A stretch of 64,000 nt of DNA from Cerioporus squamosus (Eukaryota > Basidiomycota > Agaricomycetes > Polyporales > Polyporaceae). The stretch covers positions 372,001 to 436,000 of the forward strand of contig JABYQS010000013.1 of the NCBI GenBank assembly GCA_022592435.1, written 5' to 3'. The notes under the pieces were generated by a model that made no database searches, was not told the DNA's origin, and was given only the letters and a program-made list of their open reading frames with translations. Positions 45,260 to 55,694 of the stretch are shown piece after piece. How positions within the stretch are numbered: the first letter of the stretch is position 1; the number at the start of each line of letters is the position of its first letter. Made by a program: the position numbers and the translations under genes.

Positions 45260-47318
45260 TCATGGTCGAGGTATCTCGACGATTTCTGGTTCGTCGTCTT
45301 CCTGTTCTTCATGTTTCAGCTCCGCATCTGGCTCGGCCTGCTTCATGCGCTTTGCAGCTGGGACCACACTGTCTGATGAATCCGTCTGTCCATGGGGGCG
45401 TTTCGGCGAAGTAGTAGCAATCGCTGGTCGAGGCCTTTGGCTCGGGGTGCGAGAATTCATGCTCGATGAAGGTTTCGGATCGTCCTGCTGTGGAGGTGTT
45501 GACTTGCCATCCGATTTCGGTTGCTGTTGATCAGTGAGGAATTCCCGCAGATACTTTTCCAGCTCTGGAACATGTGTTAGCTTACGGGAGCAGGATAGGA
45601 GGATTCGTGTCATCTACTGACTTAGTGCATGGTCACGCGCGGCGCAGTACCAAGCGTTCAGCGTTCTCTTCTCATTCTGCATACGCAGTGAGGCAATGGC
45701 CATACCATACTGGTTCAACGTACCCCAGGTCTCTCAAAGAACTCTTTCCAGGCCCCTTGCTTGGAGGGGAATCTGTCCCAACCCTTCAATCTTTCAGCCT
45801 TGTACTTCGCCATGGCGCGGAGGTCGTCCTCCGTGACTTTGACGCCAGTGGTTACGCGACCGCGGCGACGGCGTACGGGCGGAGCTGCACGAGGGTACCC
45901 TCGGCATCGGCATCGTCTTCTGAACTCTTATCGTCCTCGTCCTGTATGTCTTCCCCATCCTGAGAGCAATCCTCTTCGTCGCTGGAGGGCTTCGACGCGA
46001 ACTGCTCCTCGGCGCGCTGCTTCTTCGCCTGTGCCAAGATTCTATCAGGTAGCTCAGCATTCTGCTGCCAGTGCCGCTTCCACGCATCGGCGCTGTGACG
46101 AGTCTACGAGCGCGTAAGGCGATTTCTATGTGGCTAGTCACTGTTCATACTCACTTCCTCTGCCAGTTCTCCGAAAACTTTGGACTTGTCCGGAACGTCA
46201 TCTTGGCGCACCCGCCAGCGGAGGTAGTGTATGAAGAAGACCTTGTCTTCGTCCGTGAACTTGAACCTGTCGGCTTCGGATACGTGGCGCGGCGCTTTGG
46301 GTTTCTTCGACCCAGAGTACGGGGGTATGTACGTGTCTGCATGGAACTCGTCCACGGGACCTCCGCGCTTCGACCGTTGTGATATTGGAGAGTTGATGGC
46401 ATATTCACGCTCCCGGCCCTTCGACGACATGCTACGAGCAGGCTTGGACTGGCTACCAATGCCACGGTGGTGTACAGGAGTTGCTGGAGTCCCGGAGCTG
46501 TGACGAGCGTCCGAGGTCCTCTTGCTACTGCTCGCTGAGTCCACCCCGCTCCTCCTCGGAAGTGGGTGATGCCTGTTTAGATCCGGACTACAGCTCAGTG
46601 TTAGCTTGGTTCTCGCAGTCATCAGGAATGGTCAACGCACTCAGCAACGTCGTGACCGCCACCACGACGAGAAGATAGTGAGCTCGAGATGGCGAGGAAC
46701 CCATTTATCTTCGGGAATAATCTCTTGTCGTGATCTAGATAGAAATCCTTCCAAGCTGGTGGGGAGTGAGTCAACCGGCAAGACATGCACACCCCCACGC
46801 ATTGGAATATTACTCACAACTCTCGGTGTGGTTGTTCACCTGGGTGTCCAGAGGATCAGTGTAACGTATTCTACAAGGTAACCCGCATGCTTACGCACAT
46901 TGTGGAGCTTCTCTATGGATTGGCGAGTGGTCAACCCTTCCGCATGTCCCTTCTTCAGTGCGGTAATGAGGATCCGTTCGTCCTCAGGATCCGAGCCAGC
47001 AGGTGTGGACCTGGTCTCCTGCAGAATAGGGCGCATAGCCGCAGCAACGGCGGCAGCGATGTCCGCGGCGGATGGCACCGAAGATCCTGGCCCAAACTGC
47101 GGCATTTGAGTCGCTGTTCCACCTGGAAGTGCTGCCTGCGCCCACTGCTGACCATTCATCATCATCTGAGGCCATCCCGGCCACGCAAATTGCATCCCAG
47201 GTTGCTGCTGCGGTTGCTGCATCTGCATGGGTATCCCTTGCCCCTGCCCCGACTGTCCTGGGAAGAACGCCATCGAGGCTCTTTGAGCGTTAGGTTGGTT
47301 GAACTGATTCTGACTCAT
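45260..47318 (-). CDS. Paralog C: triple Myb/SANT-like module protein (one apparent frameshift)
   Basis: Complement start MSQNQFNQPNAQRASMAFFP at 47318. The N-terminus is Gln/Met/Pro-rich and includes a GWPQMMMNGQQWAQA segment and an Ala-rich helix (AADIAAAVAAAMRPIL). Module I is PEDERILITALKKGHAEGLT, SIEKLHN, the 22-nt microexon (46818-46839), then VNNHTESSWKDFYLDHDKRL. Module II is FTDEDKVFFIHYLRWRVRQD, VFGELAEE, then RHSADAWKRHWQQNAELPD. An acidic linker (EEDCSQDGEDIQDEDDKSSE) leads to module III, KVTEDDLRAMAKYKAERLKG and GAWKEFFERPG, then NEKRTLNAWYCAARDHA, followed by KLEKYLREFL. The tail has ELKHEEQEDDEPEIVEIPRP. Linker and module III are in different frames (join between 45845 and 45935). 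The other members have no intron there, so a one-base indel is the likely cause. It lies tandem to D. Confidence 0.8.
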
Positions 47319-47728
47319 ATCGTCTTCATGGCAAACATGGACGTCGGAAGATGTGGCAAGTAGGCGGTACTGATGGTAGTAGTGGTAGCAGCCAGGTGAA
47401 CTTGAATCTCCGATTGACAACCATTGTAGCCGAAAAGCTTCCGCAAACGTTAGGTGTTGGTATCCGGATGACTTGTGAGACAATCAGCCGGAGCGCACAA
47501 TCGGACACGGACGTCCAGCTGCGTCTCAGGCTACCGCATAGATACGATTTCTAGCACGGAGATGTAACCAGGCGACCTCGCAGTCCGAGTCTCTTATACT
47601 AGGTTTGCATCCAACTACGTATACTTGTACAGTCCAGCATCCCACAAATCCAAACAAACCAAGGGGGAGTATTCATACTGTTCACCGAAGATATACAACC
47701 CATATATCCGCCATAGTCGTACCAGCTC
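47319..47728. other. Intergenic between paralogs D and C
   Basis: 410 bases between the D stop and the C start, both leftward. The plus strand has pyrimidine/purine runs but no gene. Confidence 0.4.
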
Positions 47729-49847
47729 CTAATCTGATGTCAGGTCTATGTATTCTGGTGGCTCGCGTTTGACGCGTTTCTGAGCAGGGAAAGAGTGTCG
47801 CTCAGCGGGTCTCGTATCCACTGAGCGTTTCTGGGAAGTATCCACGCGTCCCTCTGCATTGCGAGACTCAGCAGCTTGCGAGTGTGACGCAGAACTGCCG
47901 GTGGTTGGCGGGTTGAGAGGCGCAGTAGGCGACGGGCGTGGCTTCACTTCCTCCTGGTTCTCTTGCAAGTACTCCTGTTTATACTTCTCAATCACTGTAG
48001 CGCAATCGGGAACTGTCAGCGAATGCATGTCCTAAGAGAATATCTCAAAACAGAACGTACTCACCCTTCGCCTTTCTGATAGTCACGTTGATCCATGCGC
48101 TATATGACCTCTTCGTATTCTATATAGCCGAGTGAGTAACTGAGGCCGCCTCACAGAGCGAGCTTAGAGTAGCAGTGCGTACATTTCTGGCGAATTCCTC
48201 CCAGCATGCGCACTGTGACGGGTAGCTGTCCCACACAGCTTCCTTCTCCGCCATGTATTTCGCCATAGCACGGAGGTCACTCTCAGTGACTCTGAGCCGC
48301 ACGATGTGCTTCCGCGTTGTCTTGCCCTTGCCACTGTTTGGTGCGTCTCCTGCGGACGGGCGGTCAGCGGGGTGGCCCGCATGCCGGTCCTCGGCCTCTT
48401 CTTCGTCTGCTTCGCCTTCGCCCTCACCATCCTCGTCCTCCTCGCCCTCCTCATCGGAAGGTCCGTCTGGTGCAGGGGCTGTGGGTGCGGTCTGGCTGTC
48501 GGGCCATTCTCTGTTCCGGGCCTCAATCAGGATGCGATCCGGCAGTTGGGGATGGTCGTCCCAATGCCTTTTCCATGCCTCCGCATCACGGTGAGGTGTC
48601 TAGGACGCGAAGCGACCGTCAATGACAAGCTACGAGAGAAGCTACACTACGGATCGTACCTGTTCAGCCAGCTCAGCATAAAGGACAGACCTGGTAGGAA
48701 TAGGACCTTCACGTCGTAAACGCCACCTGAGGTAATGGATGAAGAAGATCTTGTCATCGTCGGTGAACCGCTTACTCCCTGGGTTCCTAGGTGGCACCTT
48801 AGGTTTCGAATAGACGGCCAGAGGTGGTATGTGCGTGCCGGCGTGGAAGTCAGCTACCGGATCGCCTCTCTTCGATCGAGCGGACGACGGCGAAGAGGGC
48901 ACTTGAGGCCCTCGGTTCTCTCGTGCGGCATGGCTGCGGGGCGGAGTCGCATTGTTTGTGCTGCGTTGACGGGACAGGGATGGGGGAAGCTCGGGTGATC
49001 TGGCTCTGAAACGAGGGATCGGGGGCGGGTTATGACGAGGGGGCGACCGCGACCTATCCTTTCTGGGCAGCGCGTCAAGGATAGGATTGGACGGCAAACG
49101 ACAGACTCACCGAGCAGACGTAGATGACGAGCCTGCGTGATTTCGAGATGTGGAAGAGTGCTGGGGCACCTCGACGTATGGCACAGACAGTGGACGGACG
49201 TCACGGTACACCTTCGGATACAGCCTCTCCACATGATCCAAGAAGTAGTTCTTCCATCCTGTGTATCACGTTGAACGTTGAGTATCGTGGCGCATGCAAG
49301 GCTCGGAAGTACTAATCACCTGTCTCAGTATGGTCATTGACCTGCAAGATGGGCCGTCAGTATCTGGGCAGCACGCGAGGTTTCCAGGAAACTCACTGAC
49401 GCTGTGTAATTTCTTCAGAGCTTGCAGAGGCGTCAGACCATCCGCTTTCGCTTTCTTCAAAGCCTCAATGAGAATCTTCTCGTCGTCTGGCTTCGATCCG
49501 ACTGGGGAATCATTCTTGTCCTGTAGGAGCGGCTGCACAGCCGCTGCCACTGCTGCGGCAATCTCATTCACCGACGCAGATTGGGGCACCGGCGCCGCGG
49601 CGGGCCGTTGCTGTTGTACCATGGGTTGAGAGGCCCATTGTTGCACGTATTGTGTTCCTCCGGGCATAGCGACGTTTCCCTGCGGCTGCCATCCTGCCCA
49701 TAGGACAGGTTGCTGCTGTTGGAACGGCGGGAAGGTTTGCATAGGCGCTGAGCCTTGTTGAGCTTGAGCTTGGGGCTGCATATAGCCCATCAGCGCGTTC
49801 ATGAGGGCATTCTGCATCGGCACCTGGTTGTGGTTGTTCTGGTTCAT
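47729..49847 (-). CDS. Paralog D: triple Myb/SANT-like module protein, best-preserved member
   Basis: Seven exons on the complement: 49847-49401, 49341-49320 (22 nt), 49258-49111, 49005-48660, 48599-48183, 48119-48065 and 47994-47729, all in frame, 566 residues. The N-terminus from MNQNNHNQVPMQNALMNALM is Gln/Met/Pro-rich with an Ala-rich helix, NEIAAAVAAAVQPLLQ. Module I is PDDEKILIEALKKAKADGLT, QALKKLHS, then VNDHTETGWKNYFLDHVERL. A linker has DFHAGTHIPPL. Module II is FTDDDKIFFIHYLRWRLRRE, VLYAELAEQ, then TPHRDAEAWKRHWDDHPQLP. An acidic linker leads to module III, RVTESDLRAMAKYMAEKEAV, CWEEFARN, then NTKRSYSAWINVTIRKA, followed by VIEKYKQEYLQE. The C-terminus is KRVKREPPEYIDLTSD: VKRE is a SUMO-acceptor consensus and YIDLTSD a SUMO-interaction-like motif. 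Domain calls are inference. The exon joins and repeats are read directly. Confidence 0.85.
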
Positions 49848-50237
49848 GGCCGTGAGCTGAGGGCTGCGCTGCGGTAGAAGGCGACGACCTGGCACTACTA
49901 ACTCCGAATAAACGACGAACGTTACTAGTATCCCACGGTACATCAACGCGGTCACGTGCTACGCGCACAACGACGACCGCGACTTCACGCAGGTTCACGC
50001 GGACGCGTCGCAGCAGACAGGAGTCGTGCAGGGAGTGTACCAGTATCATTCGCGCATATCGGCAAAAGCAGATACTGATACGGACTTTCGCGCAGAGGTA
50101 AGCTACGTCCAGGGAGTAAATCGTCTAGTATATTGTACATCACAGGAGAACATGTTTTCGTGACCGTCATGAAGCATTACACGCTACGACACCCTCGTCA
50201 GCACCGATCGCATGCATTATGAACGAGCGAAATACAC
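49848..50237. other. Intergenic between FAR11 3' end and paralog D promoter
   Basis: 390 bases upstream of leftward gene D and downstream of the leftward FAR11-like gene. No gene or clear promoter motif. Confidence 0.4.
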
Positions 50238-53200
50238 TTACCCATACGCATACTCGACTTCGTCCACACCACCGCCCGACTGGAACGGCCCAGAAGGCTC
50301 CTTCGGCATCGGTCCGAGCTCCTCCTCGTCCTCGTTGTCGTCGATCGCCGTACCCTCGTCGAGCTCGAACGGCAGGACAGGCCGGAGGCTCCCAGAACCG
50401 GAGCTCGACCGCCGGCCATGCGCAGGCGACTTGGTGAGCGCAGCCATAGTTTTGGGGCTCATGTGCTGTTCGGGCCCGTTCAGCATCGGAAGTGACGGTG
50501 GGAAGGCAGACAGCATGAACATGCGCGGTGGAAACAACGCTCACCTCCCAGTTATTGACGTTCTCGTCGGGCACATCCCGCGCCTCCTTGCCGGCATCCA
50601 GCCGCGTGTCGTCGTTCAGCTCTGCGATCGAGACGATGCTCTCGCTGTCGCTGATGCTGTCCGCGATGTCGTGCACGAGCTCCGGCAGGCGCGCCCACGC
50701 GGACGAGCCCTGCGAGCTCGTCTCCGAGTGCTCGTCGGACCACCGGAGGTATTCCTCGTACTCCTCCTCGAACGCGATGTCCTCGGTGACGTACGGGAGG
50801 AAGATTGAAGGTTCCGTCGTCTGTGCGCGCAGCGGGGGGAAGACGTCTGCGTCGACCGTGTTCGGGGTCTGCACGGGCCGCAGCATGCCTGAGAGCTCCG
50901 GACCGGGGTGCAGGCCGTCGAGGGAGTGCGACATGCTCGCGGCTCGGCGGTGTGCGGTCGACTGGGGCGTTGTTTGGACTCCATAGCGCTTGCTGTTGTC
51001 TGCGGAGGGACAGTTAGGCTTGTCATGAGCAACTTTCGCCGACGAAGAGCAGACGGATGCGGGAGTGCGAAGTACGTACAGAACTTCACCAGATGGCGTA
51101 ACGCTTGCTCTTGCGCCTACACATGAGGTAAGCTTAACAAGTCCAATGACAACTCCAAGGCACGACGGACCTGCGCGTCGTACACGTCGTCGACCTCGAT
51201 GCCTGTCAGCCACTCATCTCGGAGGTCGGGCCTGCAGTTAAGGTAAATAGCCGTGATGACCTGCATGTTGGCTGAATGCGCAAAGGCAAAACTCAGATGG
51301 AGGTTGCCGAGGGCAAGCGGAACGACAGGCGCGACGTACACTGCCGCCATTTCCGCCCACAGAACGGAACTTGGCTCTTGATCAACTTGAGGACATGCAG
51401 CTGCAGCATGGGGTGCTGCACTTTGAGCATCCGCTTCAACACCGCCTGCGCCCCACTCCGGTTAGCCTCCCGACGACAACTGGCATAACCATACAGCAAG
51501 ACCACTCCAGAAGCAGGACTCACGGAACTCTTGTATTGCACGAGCATGCGGATGCGATGCGACCGGTGCTTGGAGAGCTTCTGCATGATCTTGGCAAAGT
51601 TGATCGTGGAGAAGAAGTTGCGCCACGAGAAGTCGGTCAAGAGGTCGACCTCCTCCTCATGTTTCTGCCCGTTCGGGAGGATGGTCGTCCGGACGATGGT
51701 CTGGCGCGATGCGCGCTGCATGTGCTCCTCCGGGCCGCTGTGCTCGGATCGCCGCGCGAAGTGTGTTTGGCAGTACCGGAAGAAGCTGGATCGCAGGTAT
51801 CAGTTATCAGGTAACAGAGGAGAAGTTGGGGTGAACGTCGGGGAGTGAACGTTCGAAGTCATCCGTTATCTGCACCGCCAATGTGCGTGCACTCACTTGT
51901 GCTCTGGCATATCTGCCTTTGACACGATCGCAGTCGAGACTTCCTGAAGGCCAAAAATCTTCAGGATGAGAAGCAGACAGTTGGTATCCAGCAGCAGCTG
52001 TCCGAGATGGTGGAACTTCATCACATCTGTGGCAAGGTAGACCCCATGATCAGAGCTTAGAACACCGGAGGCTGTATCCAAAGCCTGGATAACTCACGAG
52101 ACATCTTGAACCACTTCAAGGTCAGAAGGAGGATGGCCGATACTGCCTTGGAGGTAATCTCGCGATGCCGCGTTACATCTGTCTCGTCAAGCGTCGCAGG
52201 TTTCGGGGGCGCCTGGTCGAGCGCTGCATGTGGTCAACCATTCGGGTCAGTTACATGCATCCGCGCAGAATTTCGCAGCACTCACGCGATCCAACTCCCG
52301 GCGGGAAGCCCACGCCAGCCCCAGCGGGTGGCGGCATGCCACCATTCACAGTCGAGGCGGTTGCCAGGAGGAGCTTGAGCAGAACAAGCACCCATCCGGA
52401 CAACACTGGCAGGACGGCGCTCTGTACGGGTACAGTGAGGCCTGAGACACGGACCACGTTCAGGGTGGCGCGTACGTACATAGATCTGTTCCACCCTCTT
52501 CAGGCGCATGAGGTCTTCGCGGCGTTCCATCGCGCGGCGCTTCTCCCCTGTCGTCTCACCCTCTGCGATGGCCCTCTCCGCCTCCGCGATCTTCGCGTCG
52601 AGCAGTGCCACATCTGGCAGCCTCTCGCCGGCCTCCTCTTCGTCCTGTGACGGCGACTGCGAGGCCACGCATCTCATCAGCATCTCTGCGCCACACTTCC
52701 TCGCTCAAGGAACTTGTACTTACTATGGGTGCGACCTTGGGCTCGCCGGGGCGTTCGGAGCCACGGAGGTACTCCAGGCCGCTCTCGACAGTCATGCACT
52801 CCTCGCGCGTCTTCCACATCTGCCACAGGGACAGACTGACGTACATGTGCTTCGCATACAATCTGTCTGCCTCGTCGATGGCGAACGGGACGAGGCGCGA
52901 GTCATTGTAGCCCACGCGGCTGCGCGAGAAGGGGAAGAGGAACGGGCGGTTCTGGTCCGTCTGGAACTGCTGCTTCTTGGGCTTGGGGGACGGCGGTGGC
53001 GAGGGAGCTGGGGTGGCCGGCTGGGGCATAGAGCGGAAGGAAGATCCGGGCTGCGTGGGGTTGTATGGATGCGGCATGCCGCCGTGCGATTGGTCCTGGT
53101 TCTGCGACTCGCCGCCATCGTGCTCGTAGTGGTGCCGTACTGGGATGGGCGAGTATGCCTGCGCGAGCTTCGCGGTGGTCACGGGTGTCGAGGCGGGTAC

Positions 53201-54934
53201 GGTGACGGGCTTGGGGTTGAACGTCGGATACTTCACAGAAATTTCCTGCCGGAACAGTTCCAGATCTACTGGGGAGGCCTTGATAGGGACCGCTGAGGAA
53301 CTCGTCAGGGCTGGAAGGATCGATGACGCACAGGAATGGAACGTACCTTCTTCTGGTACTGGAGAAAGCCCCGCGAGCTCCCGCGTGAGTTTCTTCACTG
53401 AGGCTAGCTCGCGGATACCCCCACAGCACGTCAGGATCGTCTTCCAAAGGACTAGCAGAAGCTAATGACGCGGGCCATGAGACCCATCGGATAACATCAC
53501 GCGTCTCGAGAAGGATCTTACTTTCTTCACAGGATACCCCTTGGCGCTTTTGTCCCGTAGGCCCGCGACAACGTTGAATAGGTAGACGGGCAGCGGTGGG
53601 TCGAGGCTCACTAATCCAAGGACGGAGTGGATCAGCGTCGTATCCCATCGGCAGACGGCATTGCTCACTCAGCTCATCGGCGAAGTCGTCGTGTCCCTTG
53701 AAGACCTCGACCATGTGATAAAGCATCCCTAGATACACTGATAGCTCCGTAGTCACTTCCTCCATGAAGTCCGCTTTCTCCTGTGAGGAGATGTTGAAGT
53801 GCGCGGCATCCGCATCTGATAGACTACTGCAGTGGGGATTAGCACTGCGCGAAGCAATAGGATATCACGGATGCAGCATGAGTAGGTGCCAATGTGGCAA
53901 CTCTGGCCGCTAGACGGCCGAGCAAGTGGGTCGGCGAAGTCTCCATGATGCTGTCGCGTCATGTCATAGCCAGCCTACAATGGCAACCAGTATTCTGGTG
54001 CACTACTCATGACCGCGAAACGCGGAAGACGATTCGCCTGTGATGTGCGCGCATACAAATGCTCCATTGTGACATCTCCCCGGTAAGCGCAGTCTCGCGC
54101 GACGGTCGAGTCATACATTCTCGTCAGGGCAAAGCACGGTGCAGTATACTTCACCCACACGGAGATTGTGTGACTCTTCGCACGGGTGACAATACCACTT
54201 TGTCCCCTATCTCACAATATACCGACCGAAAAGGAGTAAGAGATGCTCACCAAAGGAGGTCATGCTTCGAGCTGGCGATCTTGATAGCTTCAATGATATT
54301 GGTCAGACCGTTCGCGGCTCGGACCACCTTGCAGTTCTCAATTATCCAATGTAGCTGATCCTCGGGAGACGTCGTCTCGGCAAAGGTACCTGGAGGCAGG
54401 GTGAGACGATGGCATGATGTGGGGGAAACATCATAGACGACCTTGGAGGACGTAAAAGAGGCGACGGGCGTTCGTGAACCGGATCTCAGCGTCGCGATGC
54501 TCCAAACTCTCGAGGAGGACCTCGACGTGCGTCTTGCGCTGTGCGAAGGAGCTGGATGTCCATTCTGCGACGGGTCAGGGGGATCCCACAGCTGTGCGAG
54601 CATGGACACGGACCTCCGGGAAAGGAGCCCTCCCAAGCCTTGAGGTTCTCTGCGACCTGGGGCATCTCGACGTATGAATAGAACTCCTCGATTTCGTTGA
54701 GTACATGGTCCTCGTCGTCGTATCGGAAGTCGTAGAATGATTGCTACTTGTTCGCATGCGTCAATCGTGGCGGGAGTCAGGGACCTGGGAAGCGCAGACC
54801 TTTGGCTTTGGGGCGGAGCCGACCATGGCCTTGAGCTGGCCGAGGGTGATGGAGTCGAGGCCGACTTGCTGGGGAGGCGGGTCGTCAACATCTGTCTGGT
54901 TGGAGAAGAAGGAGGATAGCTGGGGCAATACCAT
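50238..54934 (-). CDS. FAR11: STRIPAK subunit FAR11/STRIP homologue (N1221 and DUF3402 domains)
   Basis: A scaffold of the striatin-interacting phosphatase and kinase complex, which in fungi controls cell fusion, fruiting and TORC2 signalling. The complement starts MVLPQLSSFFSNQTDVDDPP at 54934. Next come VGLDSITLGQLKAMVGSAPK, FYDFRYDDEDHVLNEIEEFY, SYVEMPQVAENLKAWEG, EVLLESLEHRDAEIRFTNAR, DQLHWIIENCKVVRAANGLT and EVTTELSVYLGMLYHMVEVF (N1221). The second half has PPLPVYLFNVVAGLRDKSAK, ISVKYPTFNPKPVTVPA, VPFAIDEADRLYAKHMYVSL, WQMWKTREECMTVESGLEYL, LLILKIFGLQEVSTAIVSKA, DFSWRNFFSTINFAKIMQKL and KMLKVQHPMLQLHVLKLIKS-like RMLKVQHPMLQLHVLKLIKS (DUF3402). An acidic Glu-rich C-terminal part ends EVEYAYG. 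More than fifteen introns. The C-terminal end is uncertain because GGGTAAGT could also be a splice donor. Confidence 0.87.
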
Positions 54935-55694
54935 GTTGGGCGTGGGCGGGGTGGCTGGGGGAGGGAGGGGGCGTGATCGCGCGTCGAACGCGTCGTGGGC
55001 GGCGGCGTTCAGCGGACGCGCGCGGTGTCGGGGACGGCTGCGGGGCTGGCAAGGTTTGGAACGCGGAGGACACGCTGGCCGCAGTGGTTATGGCAGGGCG
55101 GCAGCGAGGACACGAGTCAGGGCGGGACAGCTGCCAGTAGTGGGGGCCTTGTGTCTGAGCTTGCCGTGCACGGGCGTATGTAAGAACGCAGGCCAAGAAG
55201 GGAAGGAGGCGCTTACGTAAGCGGTGGGGGCGCAGAAAGAGACGGCGGTTGTTTTGTCACTTGTGCTCAAGCCACGACGACATTGGCCCCCCGGATCGAC
55301 CCTCCCTCCTCGTCGGTCCATCGTCTCCAGTTCCTCCTTCTCTCTCGCGACTGACGACTGCGACGGCGTCGACTCAGGAGAGGGCCTTCTAGTCCCGCCA
55401 GCGACATCCTCACCGGTCGGGTCTCCCAGGGAGCTACGGCCACCGCCAGATCTCCCCTCTCTCCCTCGAGCTTCAAAAAAGGCACGCCTTCGCTGCGCGT
55501 TTGCCACTCGCCCCATCCACAGTTATCGTCTCGGTGTTCACCTTCCTCTGTCTCCTTTTACGACCTACTTTACGACCGGCCTCAAGCCCCTTCAATCCAC
55601 GCCGCAGCCCCCCGGCCCCACCGTCATAGCATCTGCCCTTCCTATCAGGTTGAGCAGCTGTCTGTGACTTTCTCCGACACCTTCGCTCCTGCCG
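54935..55694. promoter_or_regulatory. Divergent promoter region FAR11-like / cyclin-box gene
   Basis: 760 bases between divergent start codons. The rightward half (about 55280-55690) is strongly C+T-rich, a common feature of the promoter and 5' UTR of growth-regulated fungal genes. No further gene is supported. Confidence 0.45.

Noticed and set aside
50212..50808. Rightward 198-residue frame
   Set aside because: Antisense shadow of the acidic C-terminal exons of the FAR11-like gene.
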